This document shows, piece by piece, positions 8,849 to 17,610 of a stretch of DNA of 64,000 nt (position 1 is its first letter; each line of letters starts with the position of its first letter). The DNA lies in NCBI GenBank assembly GCA_963702925.1, contig OY969771.1, positions 3,720,001 to 3,784,000 on the forward strand. The letters run 5' to 3'. Source of the stretch: CAIKMD01 sp963702925. Its GTDB lineage: Bacteria > Pseudomonadota > Alphaproteobacteria > ATCC43930 > CGMCC-115725. The position numbers and the translations under genes are program-made. Below the pieces are notes generated by a model, which was not told where the DNA came from, did not search any database, and was given only the letters and a program-made list of their open reading frames with translations.

Positions 8849-9634
8849 ATGCTGCTCGCCATTAATGCGAATAACACCAACACGGTTTTTGCCGTGTGGA
8901 ACGGCGATCGGCTCGAAGGCGCGTGGCGCAGCTCGACCGATCTCAAGCGCACCGCCGACGAATATGTCGTCTGGTTCGATCATCTGCTCAATTTGAGCGG
9001 GCTGACGCGCGCCAGGATTTCCGGCACGATCATCGCCAGCGTCGTGCCCGAGACCAATTTCAATCTGGTGAAATTCTGTCAGGATTACTGCGGCTCGACT
9101 CCGCTGATGGTCGGCGAGTCCGGCGTGACGCTCGGCATGAAGGCGCTGGTCGACCGGCCCGACGAGGTTGGTGCCGACCGCCTGATCAATTCCATCGCCG
9201 TACACGATCGTTATCCGGGTGCCGCGATCGTGGTCGATTTCGGCACCGCCACGACCTTCGATGTCGTGGACGACGACGGCAATTATCGCGGCGGCGTGAT
9301 CGCGCCCGGCATCAACCTGTCGCTTCACGCGCTCGAAATGGCCGCCGCCAAGCTGCCCAGCGTTTCGATCCATGCCACATCGAAGGTCATCGGCACCAAT
9401 ACCGTCGCCTGCATGCAGTCGGGGATCTACTGGGGCTATGTCGGCTTGATCGAAGGGCTGGTCACGCGCATCAAGACCGAGTTCGGCGGGCCGATGCAGG
9501 TGGTCGTCACCGGTGGTCTCGCGCCGGTCTTCGAGCATGCGAGTCCGCTGCTGGAAAAGATCGACAGCAGCCTCACCCTATGGGGTTTGCGCCTCGTTTA
9601 TGCGCGCAACCGCCCGGAAATCAGATCGGCATGA
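8849..9634 (+). CDS. coaX: Type III pantothenate kinase
   Basis: 261 residues. ATG 8849 was chosen over an upstream in-frame ATG at 8816 because it is preceded by AAGGGAGAG and gives the family N-terminus. The enzyme phosphorylates pantothenate, the first step to coenzyme A. Motifs present are VGADRLIN, VVDFGTATTFD and GGVIAPGINLS. The first phosphate-binding motif is odd: residues 5-11 read INANNTN where the family consensus is DxGNT, so the usual catalytic Asp6 is Asn and the following Gly is Asn. The remaining two acidic residues (in VGAD and VVDFG) are kept. It overlaps the rnj start by 4 bases. Confidence 0.9.
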   Translation: MLLAINANNTNTVFAVWNGDRLEGAWRSSTDLKRTADEYVVWFDHLLNLSGLTRARISGTIIASVVPETNFNLVKFCQDYCGSTPLMVGESGVTLGMKALVDRPDEVGADRLINSIAVHDRYPGAAIVVDFGTATTFDVVDDDGNYRGGVIAPGINLSLHALEMAAAKLPSVSIHATSKVIGTNTVACMQSGIYWGYVGLIEGLVTRIKTEFGGPMQVVVTGGLAPVFEHASPLLEKIDSSLTLWGLRLVYARNRPEIRSA

Positions 9635-11301
9635 AGAACCTCCGCGCGACTTCGCCCAACCGGCCCGACGAGCTGGCCTTCCTCGCCTTGGGCGGGGTCG
9701 GCGAGATCGGCATGAACTTGTCGCTCTACGGCTATAACGGCCGCTGGCTGATGATCGATTGCGGCATCACCTTCGCCGACGACACGATCCCCGGCATCGA
9801 CGTCGTGCTGCCCGATCCGAGCTTCATCGCCGAACGCGCCGACATGCTCGACGGACTCGTTTGCACCCATGCGCATGAAGACCATATCGGCGCGATCCCT
9901 TATCTGTGGAAGCGCTTCGGCTGTCCGATCTACGCGACGCCTTTTACTGCGGCGGTATTGCGCCAGAAGCTGGCCGAAGCCGGGCTCGAGCGCGAGGTGC
10001 CGATCCATGAAGTGCCGCTGTCGGGGCGGTTCAACGTTGGACAGTTCGACCTTGAGCTGATCACCCTGACCCATTCGATTCCCGAGCCCAATGCCGTGGT
10101 GCTGCGCACGCCTTTCGGTACGCTGTTGCACACGGGCGATTGGAAATTCGATCCCGATCCGCTGGTCGGGCCGACTGCCGACGAGATCGCGCTGCGTCGC
10201 CTCGGGGCCGAAGGCGTGCTTGCCATGATCTGCAATTCGACCAACGCGCTGCGACCCGGCGAGGCGGGCTCAGAAGCCGATGTGCGCAAGGCGCTGATCG
10301 AGCTGATCCGTTCCTGCAAGGAGCGGGTAGCGGTCGCGTGCTTCGCATCGAATGTCGCGCGCCTCGCCTCGATCGCGGCCGCCGCATCGGCCAGCGGGCG
10401 TCATGCGGCGCTGGTCGGGCGCAGCCTTTGGCGCATGGATCACGCCGCGCGCGAAACCGGCTATCTCGAAAACGTGCCGCCTTTCCTGACCGACGAAGAA
10501 GGCGCCTACCTGCCGCGCGACAAGGTGGTGCTGATCTGTACCGGCAGCCAGGGCGAGCCGCGCTCGGCCCTGTCGCGCATCGCCGATGACGACCATCCGG
10601 AAGTCGTGCTCGAAGCCGGCGACACGGTGATCTTTTCCTCGCGCATCATCCCCGGCAATGAGCGCGCGATCGGCCGCTTGCACAACAAGCTTGCCGATTT
10701 GGGCGTCGAGATCATCACCGAGCACAATCATTTCGTCCATGTGTCGGGCCATCCCGCCCAGGCGGAGTTGCGGCACATGTACGAGCTGGTCAAGCCGCGC
10801 ATCGCCTTGCCGGTGCATGGCGAGGCGCGGCATCTCTTGGCGCATGCGCGGCTGGCCGAGGAATGCGGCGTCAAGCGTTCGATCGTCACCCGCAATGGCG
10901 AGGTCGTGAAGCTCGGGCCCGGCGCGCCCGAGATCGTGGGCGAGGTGGAAACCGGCCGCTTGGTGGTCGACGGCAAAACCTTGCTCCCCTTGGGGGGCGA
11001 GGCCTTGAAGAACCGCCAGCGCATGACTTGGAACGGCGCGGCGATGGCGACGGTGGTGGTCGATGCCGATGGCAGGCTCAAGGCGCCGCCGCAAGTGACC
11101 GTGCAGGGTCTATCCGAAGACAGCGCCGCCATGGCTGAGGATCTGCGCGACCAGGTGATCGCGACGGTGAAGGACTTGGCGCCACGCGAGCGCCGTGACG
11201 ACGCGGCCTTGCGCGAGGCCGTGCGCCTCACCATACGCCGCGCGCTCAAGGCGCTTCACGGCAAGCGTCCCGTCACCGATGTGCATGTGGTGCGGATCTG
11301 A
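9631..11301 (+). CDS. rnj: Ribonuclease J
   Basis: 556 residues, ATG 9631 overlapping the coaX stop. The metallo-beta-lactamase signature HxHxDH lies at residues 80-85 (HAHEDH); the beta-CASP segment follows (GSQGEPRSALSRIA, FSSRIIPGNE), and the C-terminal HVSGHPAQAEL and PVHGEARHL motifs complete the zinc-dependent exo/endoribonuclease. It processes and degrades RNA from the 5' end and is the alphaproteobacterial RNase J that coexists with RNase E. The 5' part of this frame overlaps coaX and is not coding. Confidence 0.95.
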   Translation: MKNLRATSPNRPDELAFLALGGVGEIGMNLSLYGYNGRWLMIDCGITFADDTIPGIDVVLPDPSFIAERADMLDGLVCTHAHEDHIGAIPYLWKRFGCPIYATPFTAAVLRQKLAEAGLEREVPIHEVPLSGRFNVGQFDLELITLTHSIPEPNAVVLRTPFGTLLHTGDWKFDPDPLVGPTADEIALRRLGAEGVLAMICNSTNALRPGEAGSEADVRKALIELIRSCKERVAVACFASNVARLASIAAAASASGRHAALVGRSLWRMDHAARETGYLENVPPFLTDEEGAYLPRDKVVLICTGSQGEPRSALSRIADDDHPEVVLEAGDTVIFSSRIIPGNERAIGRLHNKLADLGVEIITEHNHFVHVSGHPAQAELRHMYELVKPRIALPVHGEARHLLAHARLAEECGVKRSIVTRNGEVVKLGPGAPEIVGEVETGRLVVDGKTLLPLGGEALKNRQRMTWNGAAMATVVVDADGRLKAPPQVTVQGLSEDSAAMAEDLRDQVIATVKDLAPRERRDDAALREAVRLTIRRALKALHGKRPVTDVHVVRI

Positions 11302-11420
11302 GCAGCGGATTTTTGCGACGCACCATCTTTAGTCGACCTTTTCAGCCCTTCCATGCCGCAAGCGCAGTGGTTTCGCTCGTAGCCCCTCGCTAATTTCCGT
11401 TTAAAGGTAGGGAGACGCCA

Positions 11421-12941
11421 GTGGACGCACCGGCATTGGCCGATGACTACCAAAGTCCGGCCGCGCGATCGCAGCGGCGCCTGGTGCTGACCGCCTGCAT
11501 GATGGCGCAGTTCATGGCGGCGGTCGAAGCGACCATCGTCGGCACCGCCATGCCGACGGTCGTCGCCGATCTCGGCGGGTTTCAGCTTTTCAGCTGGGTG
11601 TTCGCTTCCTACCTCCTCGCGCAAGCGGCTTCGACGCCGATTTATGGCCGGCTCGCGGATATCTATGGCCGCAAGCGCGTTTTCCTTATCGGCGCCGGGC
11701 TTTTTCTTGCTGCCTCGACGGGTTGCGGCTTTGCCTGGGGCATGATTCCCTTGATCGTTTTGCGCACTCTGCAAGGCTTTGGCGCGGGTGCAATTCAGCC
11801 GATCGCCTGGACCGTGCTGGGCGATATCTACAGCCCGAAGGAACGCGCCTCGGTGCAGGGTTATCTGTCCGCTGTATTCGGCGCCTCGGCGATCGCCGGT
11901 CCGCTGCTGGGCGGATTTATCGTCGAGCATCTGCGTTGGGAGCTGGTCTTTTGGATCAACATACCGATCAGCATCGCCGCGATGACGATGTTGGCGGTCT
12001 TCCTCAAGGAACGGATCGAACCACGGCACCACCATGTCGATTACCTTGGCGCGCTTCTGCTTATGCTCGGCATTGGTTCGATGATGGTGGTGATCGTGCA
12101 AGCGCGCAGTCTCGACCTCGTCACGGTCGTCGCCTTAAGCGCGCTCGGCGGGATTGCGCTCATCGCGTTGAGCGTGCAGGAGCGCTATGCGCGCGAACCG
12201 ATCGTTCCATTTCGTTTGTGGCGGAGCCCGATCATTCTCGTCGGCAATTGCGGCTCCTTCGTCATCGGCGCTTTGATGATGTGCAACGGCGCATTTTTGC
12301 CGACCTATGTGCAGGGCGCGATGGGCGCAAGCCCGGCGGTCGCGGGCCTCGCCCTCGGCGCGTCGTCGGTGCTCTGGACGCTCGGCACCTTCGGCGCCGG
12401 TCGGCTGATGGTCGGCATTTCCTATCGCGCGGCAGCCCTGATCGGAGGCGTCATCACGATTGCGGGCGCGGCGGTGATGCTCGGGCTCGATCCGGCGCGC
12501 GGTCCGTTCTGGGCCGCTTCCGGTGCGGCGATCCTGGGTCTCGGTATGGGCTTCAGCAACACGACCTTCGTGATCGCGGTACAGACAAGCGTCGGCTGGG
12601 GCCAGCGCGGCGCCGCCACCTCGGCGAATATGTTCTTGCGCACGATCGGCCAATCGGTCGGCACCGGCTTGTTCGGCGCGGTATTCAATTTCGGCATGGC
12701 GGGTCATTTCGCGGACGCGAATGATGAAATCAATCGCCTGCTGCAGCCGGAAACGCGCCAAAGCCTCGGTACGATCGAAATTGCACGGCTGAGCGACGCG
12801 ATCGCCGCTTCGATTCACAACGTCTATCTCATCGCCGGGCTATTGAGCATCGCGTTGTTGACCGTGTCTTTGCGTATTCCTGCCGGTCTCAGCCCCATCC
12901 GGCAGCCGCGCGGCGATGAAGATGCCGCGCCAAGCGACTGA
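11421..12941 (+). CDS. MFS multidrug efflux transporter, DHA2 (EmrB/QacA-like) family
   Basis: 506 residues, GTG start at 11421 behind GGTAGGGAGA. About 14 hydrophobic segments are visible, which fits the 14-helix DHA2 drug:H+ antiporters. The loop-2/3 MFS motif is GRLADIYGRKRVFLIG, and the motif-C-like GASAIAGPLLGGFI in helix 5 is characteristic of antiporters. It has no membrane-fusion partner beside it. It stands alone between rnj and mce, with a 119-base leader, and interrupts an otherwise conserved rnj-mce-DUF1467 order, so it may be a later insertion. Substrate unknown. Confidence 0.85.
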   Translation: MDAPALADDYQSPAARSQRRLVLTACMMAQFMAAVEATIVGTAMPTVVADLGGFQLFSWVFASYLLAQAASTPIYGRLADIYGRKRVFLIGAGLFLAASTGCGFAWGMIPLIVLRTLQGFGAGAIQPIAWTVLGDIYSPKERASVQGYLSAVFGASAIAGPLLGGFIVEHLRWELVFWINIPISIAAMTMLAVFLKERIEPRHHHVDYLGALLLMLGIGSMMVVIVQARSLDLVTVVALSALGGIALIALSVQERYAREPIVPFRLWRSPIILVGNCGSFVIGALMMCNGAFLPTYVQGAMGASPAVAGLALGASSVLWTLGTFGAGRLMVGISYRAAALIGGVITIAGAAVMLGLDPARGPFWAASGAAILGLGMGFSNTTFVIAVQTSVGWGQRGAATSANMFLRTIGQSVGTGLFGAVFNFGMAGHFADANDEINRLLQPETRQSLGTIEIARLSDAIAASIHNVYLIAGLLSIALLTVSLRIPAGLSPIRQPRGDEDAAPSD

Positions 12942-12984
12942 GGCCGCGCTTCAACGGCGCTCGTTCCTGCGCTAAAACCTTTCC

Positions 12985-13389
12985 ATGATCGGCCGGCTCA
13001 ATCATGTTGCGATCGTCGTGCCCGACTTGGCCTGGGCGGCGGCGCTCTATCGCGACGTGCTCGGCGCCGAGGTGTCGGCGCCGGTGCCGCTGCCGGCGCA
13101 TGGCGTCACCACGGTCTTTGTTACCTTGCCCAATGCCAAGATCGAATTGCTGTCGCCACTGGGCGAGGATTCGCCGATCGCGGGGTTTCTCGAGCGACAT
13201 CCCTCGGGCGGGATGCATCATCTGTGTTACGAGGTCGCCGACATTCGCGCCGCGCGCGACCAGCTGAAAGCGTCGGGCGCGCGGGTGTTGGGCGATGGCG
13301 AGCCGAGTATCGGCGCGCATGGCAAGCCCGTGCTCTTTCTTCACCCCAAGGATTTCGCGGGCACCTTGATCGAGTTGGAAGAGGTGTGA
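12985..13389 (+). CDS. mce: Methylmalonyl-CoA epimerase
   Basis: 134 residues with a glyoxalase/VOC fold: two beta-alpha-beta-beta-beta modules starting at LNHVAIVVPDL and ending FLHPKDFAGTLIELEEV. His7, His76 (in SGGMHHLCYEV) and the final Glu supply the metal ligands expected for the enzyme that interconverts (R)- and (S)-methylmalonyl-CoA in propionate degradation. It is followed by the DUF1467 gene with a 4-base gap, a typical alphaproteobacterial pair. Confidence 0.9.
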   Translation: MIGRLNHVAIVVPDLAWAAALYRDVLGAEVSAPVPLPAHGVTTVFVTLPNAKIELLSPLGEDSPIAGFLERHPSGGMHHLCYEVADIRAARDQLKASGARVLGDGEPSIGAHGKPVLFLHPKDFAGTLIELEEV

Positions 13390-13393
13390 TGCC

Positions 13394-13627
13394 ATGAGCT
13401 GGTTTGTCGGCATCGCCACTTATGTCGTCATTTGGTGGATTACGATCTTCGCCGTCCTGCCTTGGGGCGTGAGGCCGGCGCAGGAGGGCGATCTCGGCAA
13501 GGGCGCGGGCGCGCCCGCCAATCCCCGGCTCCTGTTCAAGGCGGCGGTGACCAGCCTCGTGGCCGGGGTGATCTGGCTTGCCGTCTATTGGGCGGTGAAC
13601 GCCGACCTCGTCAATTTTCGCTCTTGA
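13394..13627 (+). CDS. DUF1467 family small membrane protein
   Basis: 77 residues with two hydrophobic helices (about residues 5-24 and 50-70) separated by a short loop containing PWGVRPAQEGDLGKGAGAPA. The invariant WWITIFAVLPWG segment and size match the DUF1467 family, which is regularly found between mce and proS in alphaproteobacteria; its function is not known. It starts 4 bases after mce and ends one base before the next ATG, so these genes form one transcription unit. Confidence 0.85.
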   Translation: MSWFVGIATYVVIWWITIFAVLPWGVRPAQEGDLGKGAGAPANPRLLFKAAVTSLVAGVIWLAVYWAVNADLVNFRS

Positions 13628-13628
13628 G

Positions 13629-14204
13629 ATGAGCGCCGAATATTGCCGTATCGCGCCGGGCCATGAGTTCCATGGCCCTTACCACGACACCGAATATGGT
13701 TTCCCGGCGCGCGAGGATGCGGTGTTGTTCGAACGCCTCGTGCTCGAAATCAATCAGGCTGGCCTGTCATGGCTAACGATGCTCAAAAAACGTGCAAATT
13801 TTCATCGTGCCTTTCATGGCTTCGATATCGACGCCGTCGCCGCGTTCGGCGCACGCGACCGTAAGCGCCTTTTGGGCGATCCCGGCATCATCCGTAACCG
13901 CCTGAAGGTCGATGCGGTGATCGAGAATGCAAGGCGTCTCCAGATTATTCGCGCCAGCCACGGCTCATTCGCCAATTGGCTCGATGTTCATCATCCGTTG
14001 CCAAAAGCAGCCTGGGTGAAACTATTTCGCGACAGTTTCCGCTTCACCGGCGGAGAAATCGTGAACGAATTTCTAATGAGTCTTGGTTACCTGCGCGGTG
14101 CGCACGTGCCGAGTTGCCCGGTCTATGCGAAGATTGCGCTTCTAGAGACACCTTGGCAGGGTGAAAAGCCCGCGCAAAGGCAAAAAAATAAGGCAAGATC
14201 CTAA
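13629..14204 (+). CDS. tag: DNA-3-methyladenine glycosylase I
   Basis: 191 residues. Removes 3-methyladenine from DNA in base-excision repair. Zinc-site residues of the Tag family are visible: Cys6 and His19 near the N-terminus (YHDTEYG) and His159 with Cys163 near the end (AHVPSC). The catalytic acidic residue and base-binding loop are in LEINQAGLSW (Glu40). The stop codon lies in the loop of a hairpin that reads as a terminator on the opposite strand. Codon use includes more A/T than its neighbours in the last 60 codons. Confidence 0.9.
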   Translation: MSAEYCRIAPGHEFHGPYHDTEYGFPAREDAVLFERLVLEINQAGLSWLTMLKKRANFHRAFHGFDIDAVAAFGARDRKRLLGDPGIIRNRLKVDAVIENARRLQIIRASHGSFANWLDVHHPLPKAAWVKLFRDSFRFTGGEIVNEFLMSLGYLRGAHVPSCPVYAKIALLETPWQGEKPAQRQKNKARS

Positions 14205-14213
14205 GATCTTGCC
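14182..14213 (-). terminator. Rho-independent terminator for the NCS2 permease gene
   Basis: Perfect 9-bp stem GGCAAGATC / GATCTTGCC (14192-14200 and 14205-14213) with a 4-base loop. Read on the reverse strand, the hairpin is followed by TTATTTTTTT (14182-14191), so termination is mainly of reverse-strand transcription coming from the permease gene that ends at 14398. In the forward direction the stem is not followed by a T-run. Confidence 0.75.
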
Positions 14214-14397
14214 CCAGCCACACGCGTGAATATTTGCACTTGTCGCTAAGGGTAGTCCCCCAAGCCGTCCGTTGTCGGCTTTTCCTCCCTAAACTTGGGT
14301 CCGGTCGCTTTCTTGCGCTTACACGCTGAAAGTCGATAGGAGTGTACGTATGTCCAATGATTTCGTCACGTTAATTCTGCATGGCCATTTCGCAAAA
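14214..14397. other. Intergenic region, no gene recognised
   Basis: About 180 bases between the tag-side hairpin and the 3' end of the NCS2 permease. No tRNA, riboswitch or convincing protein gene is seen. A 28-codon frame at 14350-14436 has AGGAG-like bases upstream but overlaps the permease 3' end and has no recognisable content. Confidence 0.5.
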
Positions 14398-15687
14398 TCA
14401 CAGGAGCGCAAATTTTACGAGAAAGAGTCCCGCTAAAATCGCGAGAGCAGGGCTGACGGCTTGGGCCTTGCCGGCGAGAAGTTTCACGCCGGCGTAAGCC
14501 ACGAAGCCGAAGGCGATACCCATGGCGATCGAAAATGTCAGCGGCATGGTAATCGCCGTGATGACCGCGGGCGCATATTCGGTCGGATCGTCCCATTCGA
14601 TTTCGGCAAGGCCGCGCGCCATAAGGCAGGCGACGTAGAGCAACGCCGGCGCGGTGGCATAGGCCGCGACCGTCCCGGCAAGGGGCGAGAGAAACAGGCG
14701 CAGCAGAAACAGCACGGCGACCACGACGCCGACCAGGCCGGTGCGCCCTCCGGCCCGCACGCCGGACGCGCTTTCGATATAGCTGGTCACGGTCGAGGTC
14801 CCGAGCAGCGATCCGCAAATGGTCGCCACGGAATCGGCGATGAAGACGCGGTTGAGGCGCGGAATCTTCCCGTCCGTCCCGATCAGCCCGGCGCGATGCG
14901 CGACCCCGATCAGGGTTCCGGTATTGTCGAACAGATCGACGAAGAAGAACGCAAAGATGATCACAACCAGCCCGGCATCGAGCGCGCCGGCGAGATCGAG
15001 CTTCAAAAAGCTCGGCGCAAGGCTCGGCGGCGGCGCGGCGATGCCGGCAAAGGGCGAGACGCCTAGCGCCACGCCGACGGTTGTGACCGCCAACACGGCG
15101 ATGATGATCGCGCCGGGTATCTTGCGCGCGTCGAGCGCCACGATCAGAACAAAGCCGCACAGAGCGAGGATCGCCGGCGGCGCTTTCACGTCGCCGAGCG
15201 TTACCAGCGTGTCGGGCGAGGCCACGACGATGCCGGCATTCTTCAAGGCGATGATGCCGAGAAACAGGCCGATGCCGGCCGAGATCGCCAGCTTCAGCGA
15301 TTGCGGGATGGCGTCGACGATCCACTCGCGCAAGCGCAACAGGCTTAAAATCAAAAACAGCACGCCCGAGATGAAGACCGCGCCGAGCGCCACTTCCCAA
15401 GAGTAATGCATGCCTTTGACGACGCCGTAGGCGAAATAGGCGTTGAGCCCCATGCCTGGCGCCAACGCCAGCGGATAATTCGCGTAAAGTCCCATCGCCA
15501 AGGTGCCGATCGCGGTGCCGAGGCAAGTCGCGACGAACACGGCGCCGCGATCCATCCCGGCATCGCCGAGGATCAGCGGATTGACGAACATGATATAGGC
15601 CATGGTGAGAAACGTGGTGGCGCCGGCGACGAGCTCGGTGCGGACCGTCGTGCCGTTTTCCTTGAGACCGAAATAGCGCTCGAACAT
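14398..15687 (-). CDS. NCS2 family purine permease (hypoxanthine/guanine/adenine type)
   Basis: 429 residues with 12-14 hydrophobic segments. The N-terminus MFERYFGLKENGTTVRTELVAGATTFLTMAYI is typical of the AzgA/GhxP/AdeQ branch of nucleobase:cation symporters, as are GTLIGVAHRAGL and the GTSTVTSYIESASGVRAGGRTG motif of the substrate-binding region. It imports purine bases using the proton gradient. Divergent from the secreted-protein gene at 15754 (66-base gap). Exact substrate cannot be decided by eye. Confidence 0.88.
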   Translation of the reverse strand: MFERYFGLKENGTTVRTELVAGATTFLTMAYIMFVNPLILGDAGMDRGAVFVATCLGTAIGTLAMGLYANYPLALAPGMGLNAYFAYGVVKGMHYSWEVALGAVFISGVLFLILSLLRLREWIVDAIPQSLKLAISAGIGLFLGIIALKNAGIVVASPDTLVTLGDVKAPPAILALCGFVLIVALDARKIPGAIIIAVLAVTTVGVALGVSPFAGIAAPPPSLAPSFLKLDLAGALDAGLVVIIFAFFFVDLFDNTGTLIGVAHRAGLIGTDGKIPRLNRVFIADSVATICGSLLGTSTVTSYIESASGVRAGGRTGLVGVVVAVLFLLRLFLSPLAGTVAAYATAPALLYVACLMARGLAEIEWDDPTEYAPAVITAITMPLTFSIAMGIAFGFVAYAGVKLLAGKAQAVSPALAILAGLFLVKFALL

Positions 15688-15753
15688 CGCTCCCCCGTTA
15701 TCGCACCCGGTTCATCTTGGCCGAGCTGCGCAGTTTCGGCTAGTCTTTACGCC

Positions 15754-16218
15754 ATGCGCAGAGCGCTCGCTGGCGTCATCCTGCTTCTGGTTGCGATACC
15801 CGCTCTCGCCGAGACGGCGCCGCATGGCGTCGTCACGCCGCCGCCCGGCGGAATCGCGACGACACCCGGCGGCTCGCTCGTCATCTCTTCCCAGATCTGT
15901 CTTGCGCTCGGCATCGAGCCCGGCGTGCCGAGCGCCGATTATCAGCCCGGCGTCGACGTCAACGGCAAGGCGGTGGCACCGGCGGATTTGCCCAATGCGC
16001 CGCCGCCGCTCTCGATCGACAATTTCCCGATCGAGATCAAGAAAGACCTTGCCGGCAGCTTTGGCGTACCGGCTTCCGGCGGCGCTTATGGCGCCAAGGC
16101 AATTCTGGGTTACGTGACGATTCGCGACAATCGGGCCTATTTCAACGGTCAGCCCCTCGGCGAGGATCAGCGTTCGGCGTTGACCGAGGCCTGCCGCACG
16201 GCGAATCCTGCGCGTTGA
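15754..16218 (+). CDS. Small secreted/periplasmic protein of unknown function
   Basis: 154 residues. The N-terminus MRRALAGVILLLVAIPALAETA is a clear Sec signal peptide, cleaved probably after ALA at residue 19. The mature part is proline- and glycine-rich (GVVTPPPGGIATTPGG) and contains one cysteine pair (residues 48 and about 149) and a C-terminal strand-rich module (LGYVTIRDNRAYFNGQPL). I do not recognise the family. The frame is open upstream to 15406, but that part is antisense to the permease gene and lacks coding character. Start ATG 15754 was chosen by the signal peptide. Confidence 0.7.
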   Translation: MRRALAGVILLLVAIPALAETAPHGVVTPPPGGIATTPGGSLVISSQICLALGIEPGVPSADYQPGVDVNGKAVAPADLPNAPPPLSIDNFPIEIKKDLAGSFGVPASGGAYGAKAILGYVTIRDNRAYFNGQPLGEDQRSALTEACRTANPAR

Positions 16219-16239
16219 CGGCAGAGCGCTGAACGGCGA

Positions 16240-16269
16240 TTGGACAGGCACGACCGGTTTCCCTAAATT
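16240..16269 (+). promoter_or_regulatory. Possible sigma-70-type promoter for proS
   Basis: TTGGAC (16240-16245) and TAAATT (16264-16269) are separated by 18 bases and lie about 28 bases before the proS start codon. The match is moderate and untested. Confidence 0.3.
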
Positions 16270-16296
16270 CCCTGCCTTCCAACGCCGAGGAAAATC

Positions 16297-17610
16297 TTGC
16301 GTCTTTCCGCTTATTTTCTGCCTCTCCTGAAAGAGAATCCGAGCGAGGCACAGATCGTCTCGCATCGTCTGATGCTGCGTGCCGGCATGATCCGGCAATC
16401 CGCTGCGGGCATTTATTCCTGGTTGCCGCTCGGTTTGCGCGTCCTGAAGAGGGTCGAGCAGATCGTGCGCGAGGAGCAGGACGCGGCCGGCGCGCAAGAG
16501 CTGCTGATGCCGACCTTGCAGCCGGCGGAACTCTGGCGCGAGAGCGGGCGTTACGAGGATTACGGCAAAGAGATGCTGCGCATCCGCGACCGGCACGAGC
16601 GCGACATGCTCTATGGGCCGACCAATGAAGAGCTCATCACCGATATTGTGCGCAATAGCATCAAATCCTATCGCGATCTGCCGAAGAATCTCTATCACAT
16701 TCAGTGGAAATTCCGCGACGAGGTGCGGCCGCGTTTCGGCGTGATGCGCGGCCGCGAGTTCCTGATGAAGGATGCGTATTCCTTCGACATCGACAAACGC
16801 GCGGCAGTCACCGCTTATTTCAAGATGTTCGTCGCTTATATGAAGACCTTCAAGCGCATGGGCTTGACGCCGATCCCGGTGCGCGCCGATACCGGCCCGA
16901 TCGGCGGCGATTTGAGCCACGAATTCCACGTCCAGGCCGATACCGGCGAAAGCGCGCTGTTTTACGACAGCGATGTGGAACAGCTCGACGAGAACAACAT
17001 CGATCCCGCTTCGCCGACGGTGCAGGATTACATCGCCGGCTGGTACGCCGCGACCGACGAGAAGCATCACCATGCCGAGTTCGAATCGCGTGTTCCTCCC
17101 GAGCGCCGCCGCGAAGCGCGCGGCATCGAGGTCGGCCAGGTGTTCTATTTCGGCACGAAATATTCGGAGCCGATGAAGGCAGTGGTGGCCGGGCCGGATG
17201 GCGCGCCAGTCGCGGTCGAGATGGGTTCTTACGGCATCGGCGTGTCGCGGCTGGTCGGCGCGATCATCGAGGCGTGCCATGACGACAAGGGCATCATTTG
17301 GCCCGAAAGCGTGGCGCCTTTCAAGGTCGGGCTGATCAATCTGCGCGCCGGCGACGCGAAATGCGTGGCGGCCTGCGACACGCTTTACGCCAAGCTTCAG
17401 GCTGCGGGCATCGCGGTGCTCTACGATGACCGCGATGAGTCCGCCGGCGCGAAATTCGCGGCCATGGACCTGATCGGCCTGCCTTATCAGCTCGTGATCG
17501 GCCCGCGCGGTCTTGCCAACAATCTGGTCGAGGTCAAGAATCGCAAGAGCGGCGAGCGCCAGGAGATCGCGTCCGAGGCCGCCTTCAACCTGCTGTCGGC
17601 TTCCGCATGA
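16297..17610 (+). CDS. proS: Prolyl-tRNA synthetase
   Basis: 437 residues from a TTG start at 16297, preceded by GAGGA (16287-16291); the next residues RLSAYFLPLLKENPSEAQ are the normal N-terminus, so no in-frame ATG is a better start. Class II core motifs are visible: RPRFGVMRGREFLMKDAYSFD (motif 2 region) and MGSYGIGVSRLVGAI (motif 3). The length shows that the editing insertion domain is absent, as in the short alphaproteobacterial ProRS. Stop overlaps lolC by 4 bases. Confidence 0.95.
   Translation: MRLSAYFLPLLKENPSEAQIVSHRLMLRAGMIRQSAAGIYSWLPLGLRVLKRVEQIVREEQDAAGAQELLMPTLQPAELWRESGRYEDYGKEMLRIRDRHERDMLYGPTNEELITDIVRNSIKSYRDLPKNLYHIQWKFRDEVRPRFGVMRGREFLMKDAYSFDIDKRAAVTAYFKMFVAYMKTFKRMGLTPIPVRADTGPIGGDLSHEFHVQADTGESALFYDSDVEQLDENNIDPASPTVQDYIAGWYAATDEKHHHAEFESRVPPERRREARGIEVGQVFYFGTKYSEPMKAVVAGPDGAPVAVEMGSYGIGVSRLVGAIIEACHDDKGIIWPESVAPFKVGLINLRAGDAKCVAACDTLYAKLQAAGIAVLYDDRDESAGAKFAAMDLIGLPYQLVIGPRGLANNLVEVKNRKSGERQEIASEAAFNLLSASA

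Noticed and set aside
14350..14436. 28-codon frame with AGGAG-like bases upstream
   Set aside because: Overlaps the 3' end of the NCS2 permease on the other strand, has no recognisable feature, and could easily be chance.
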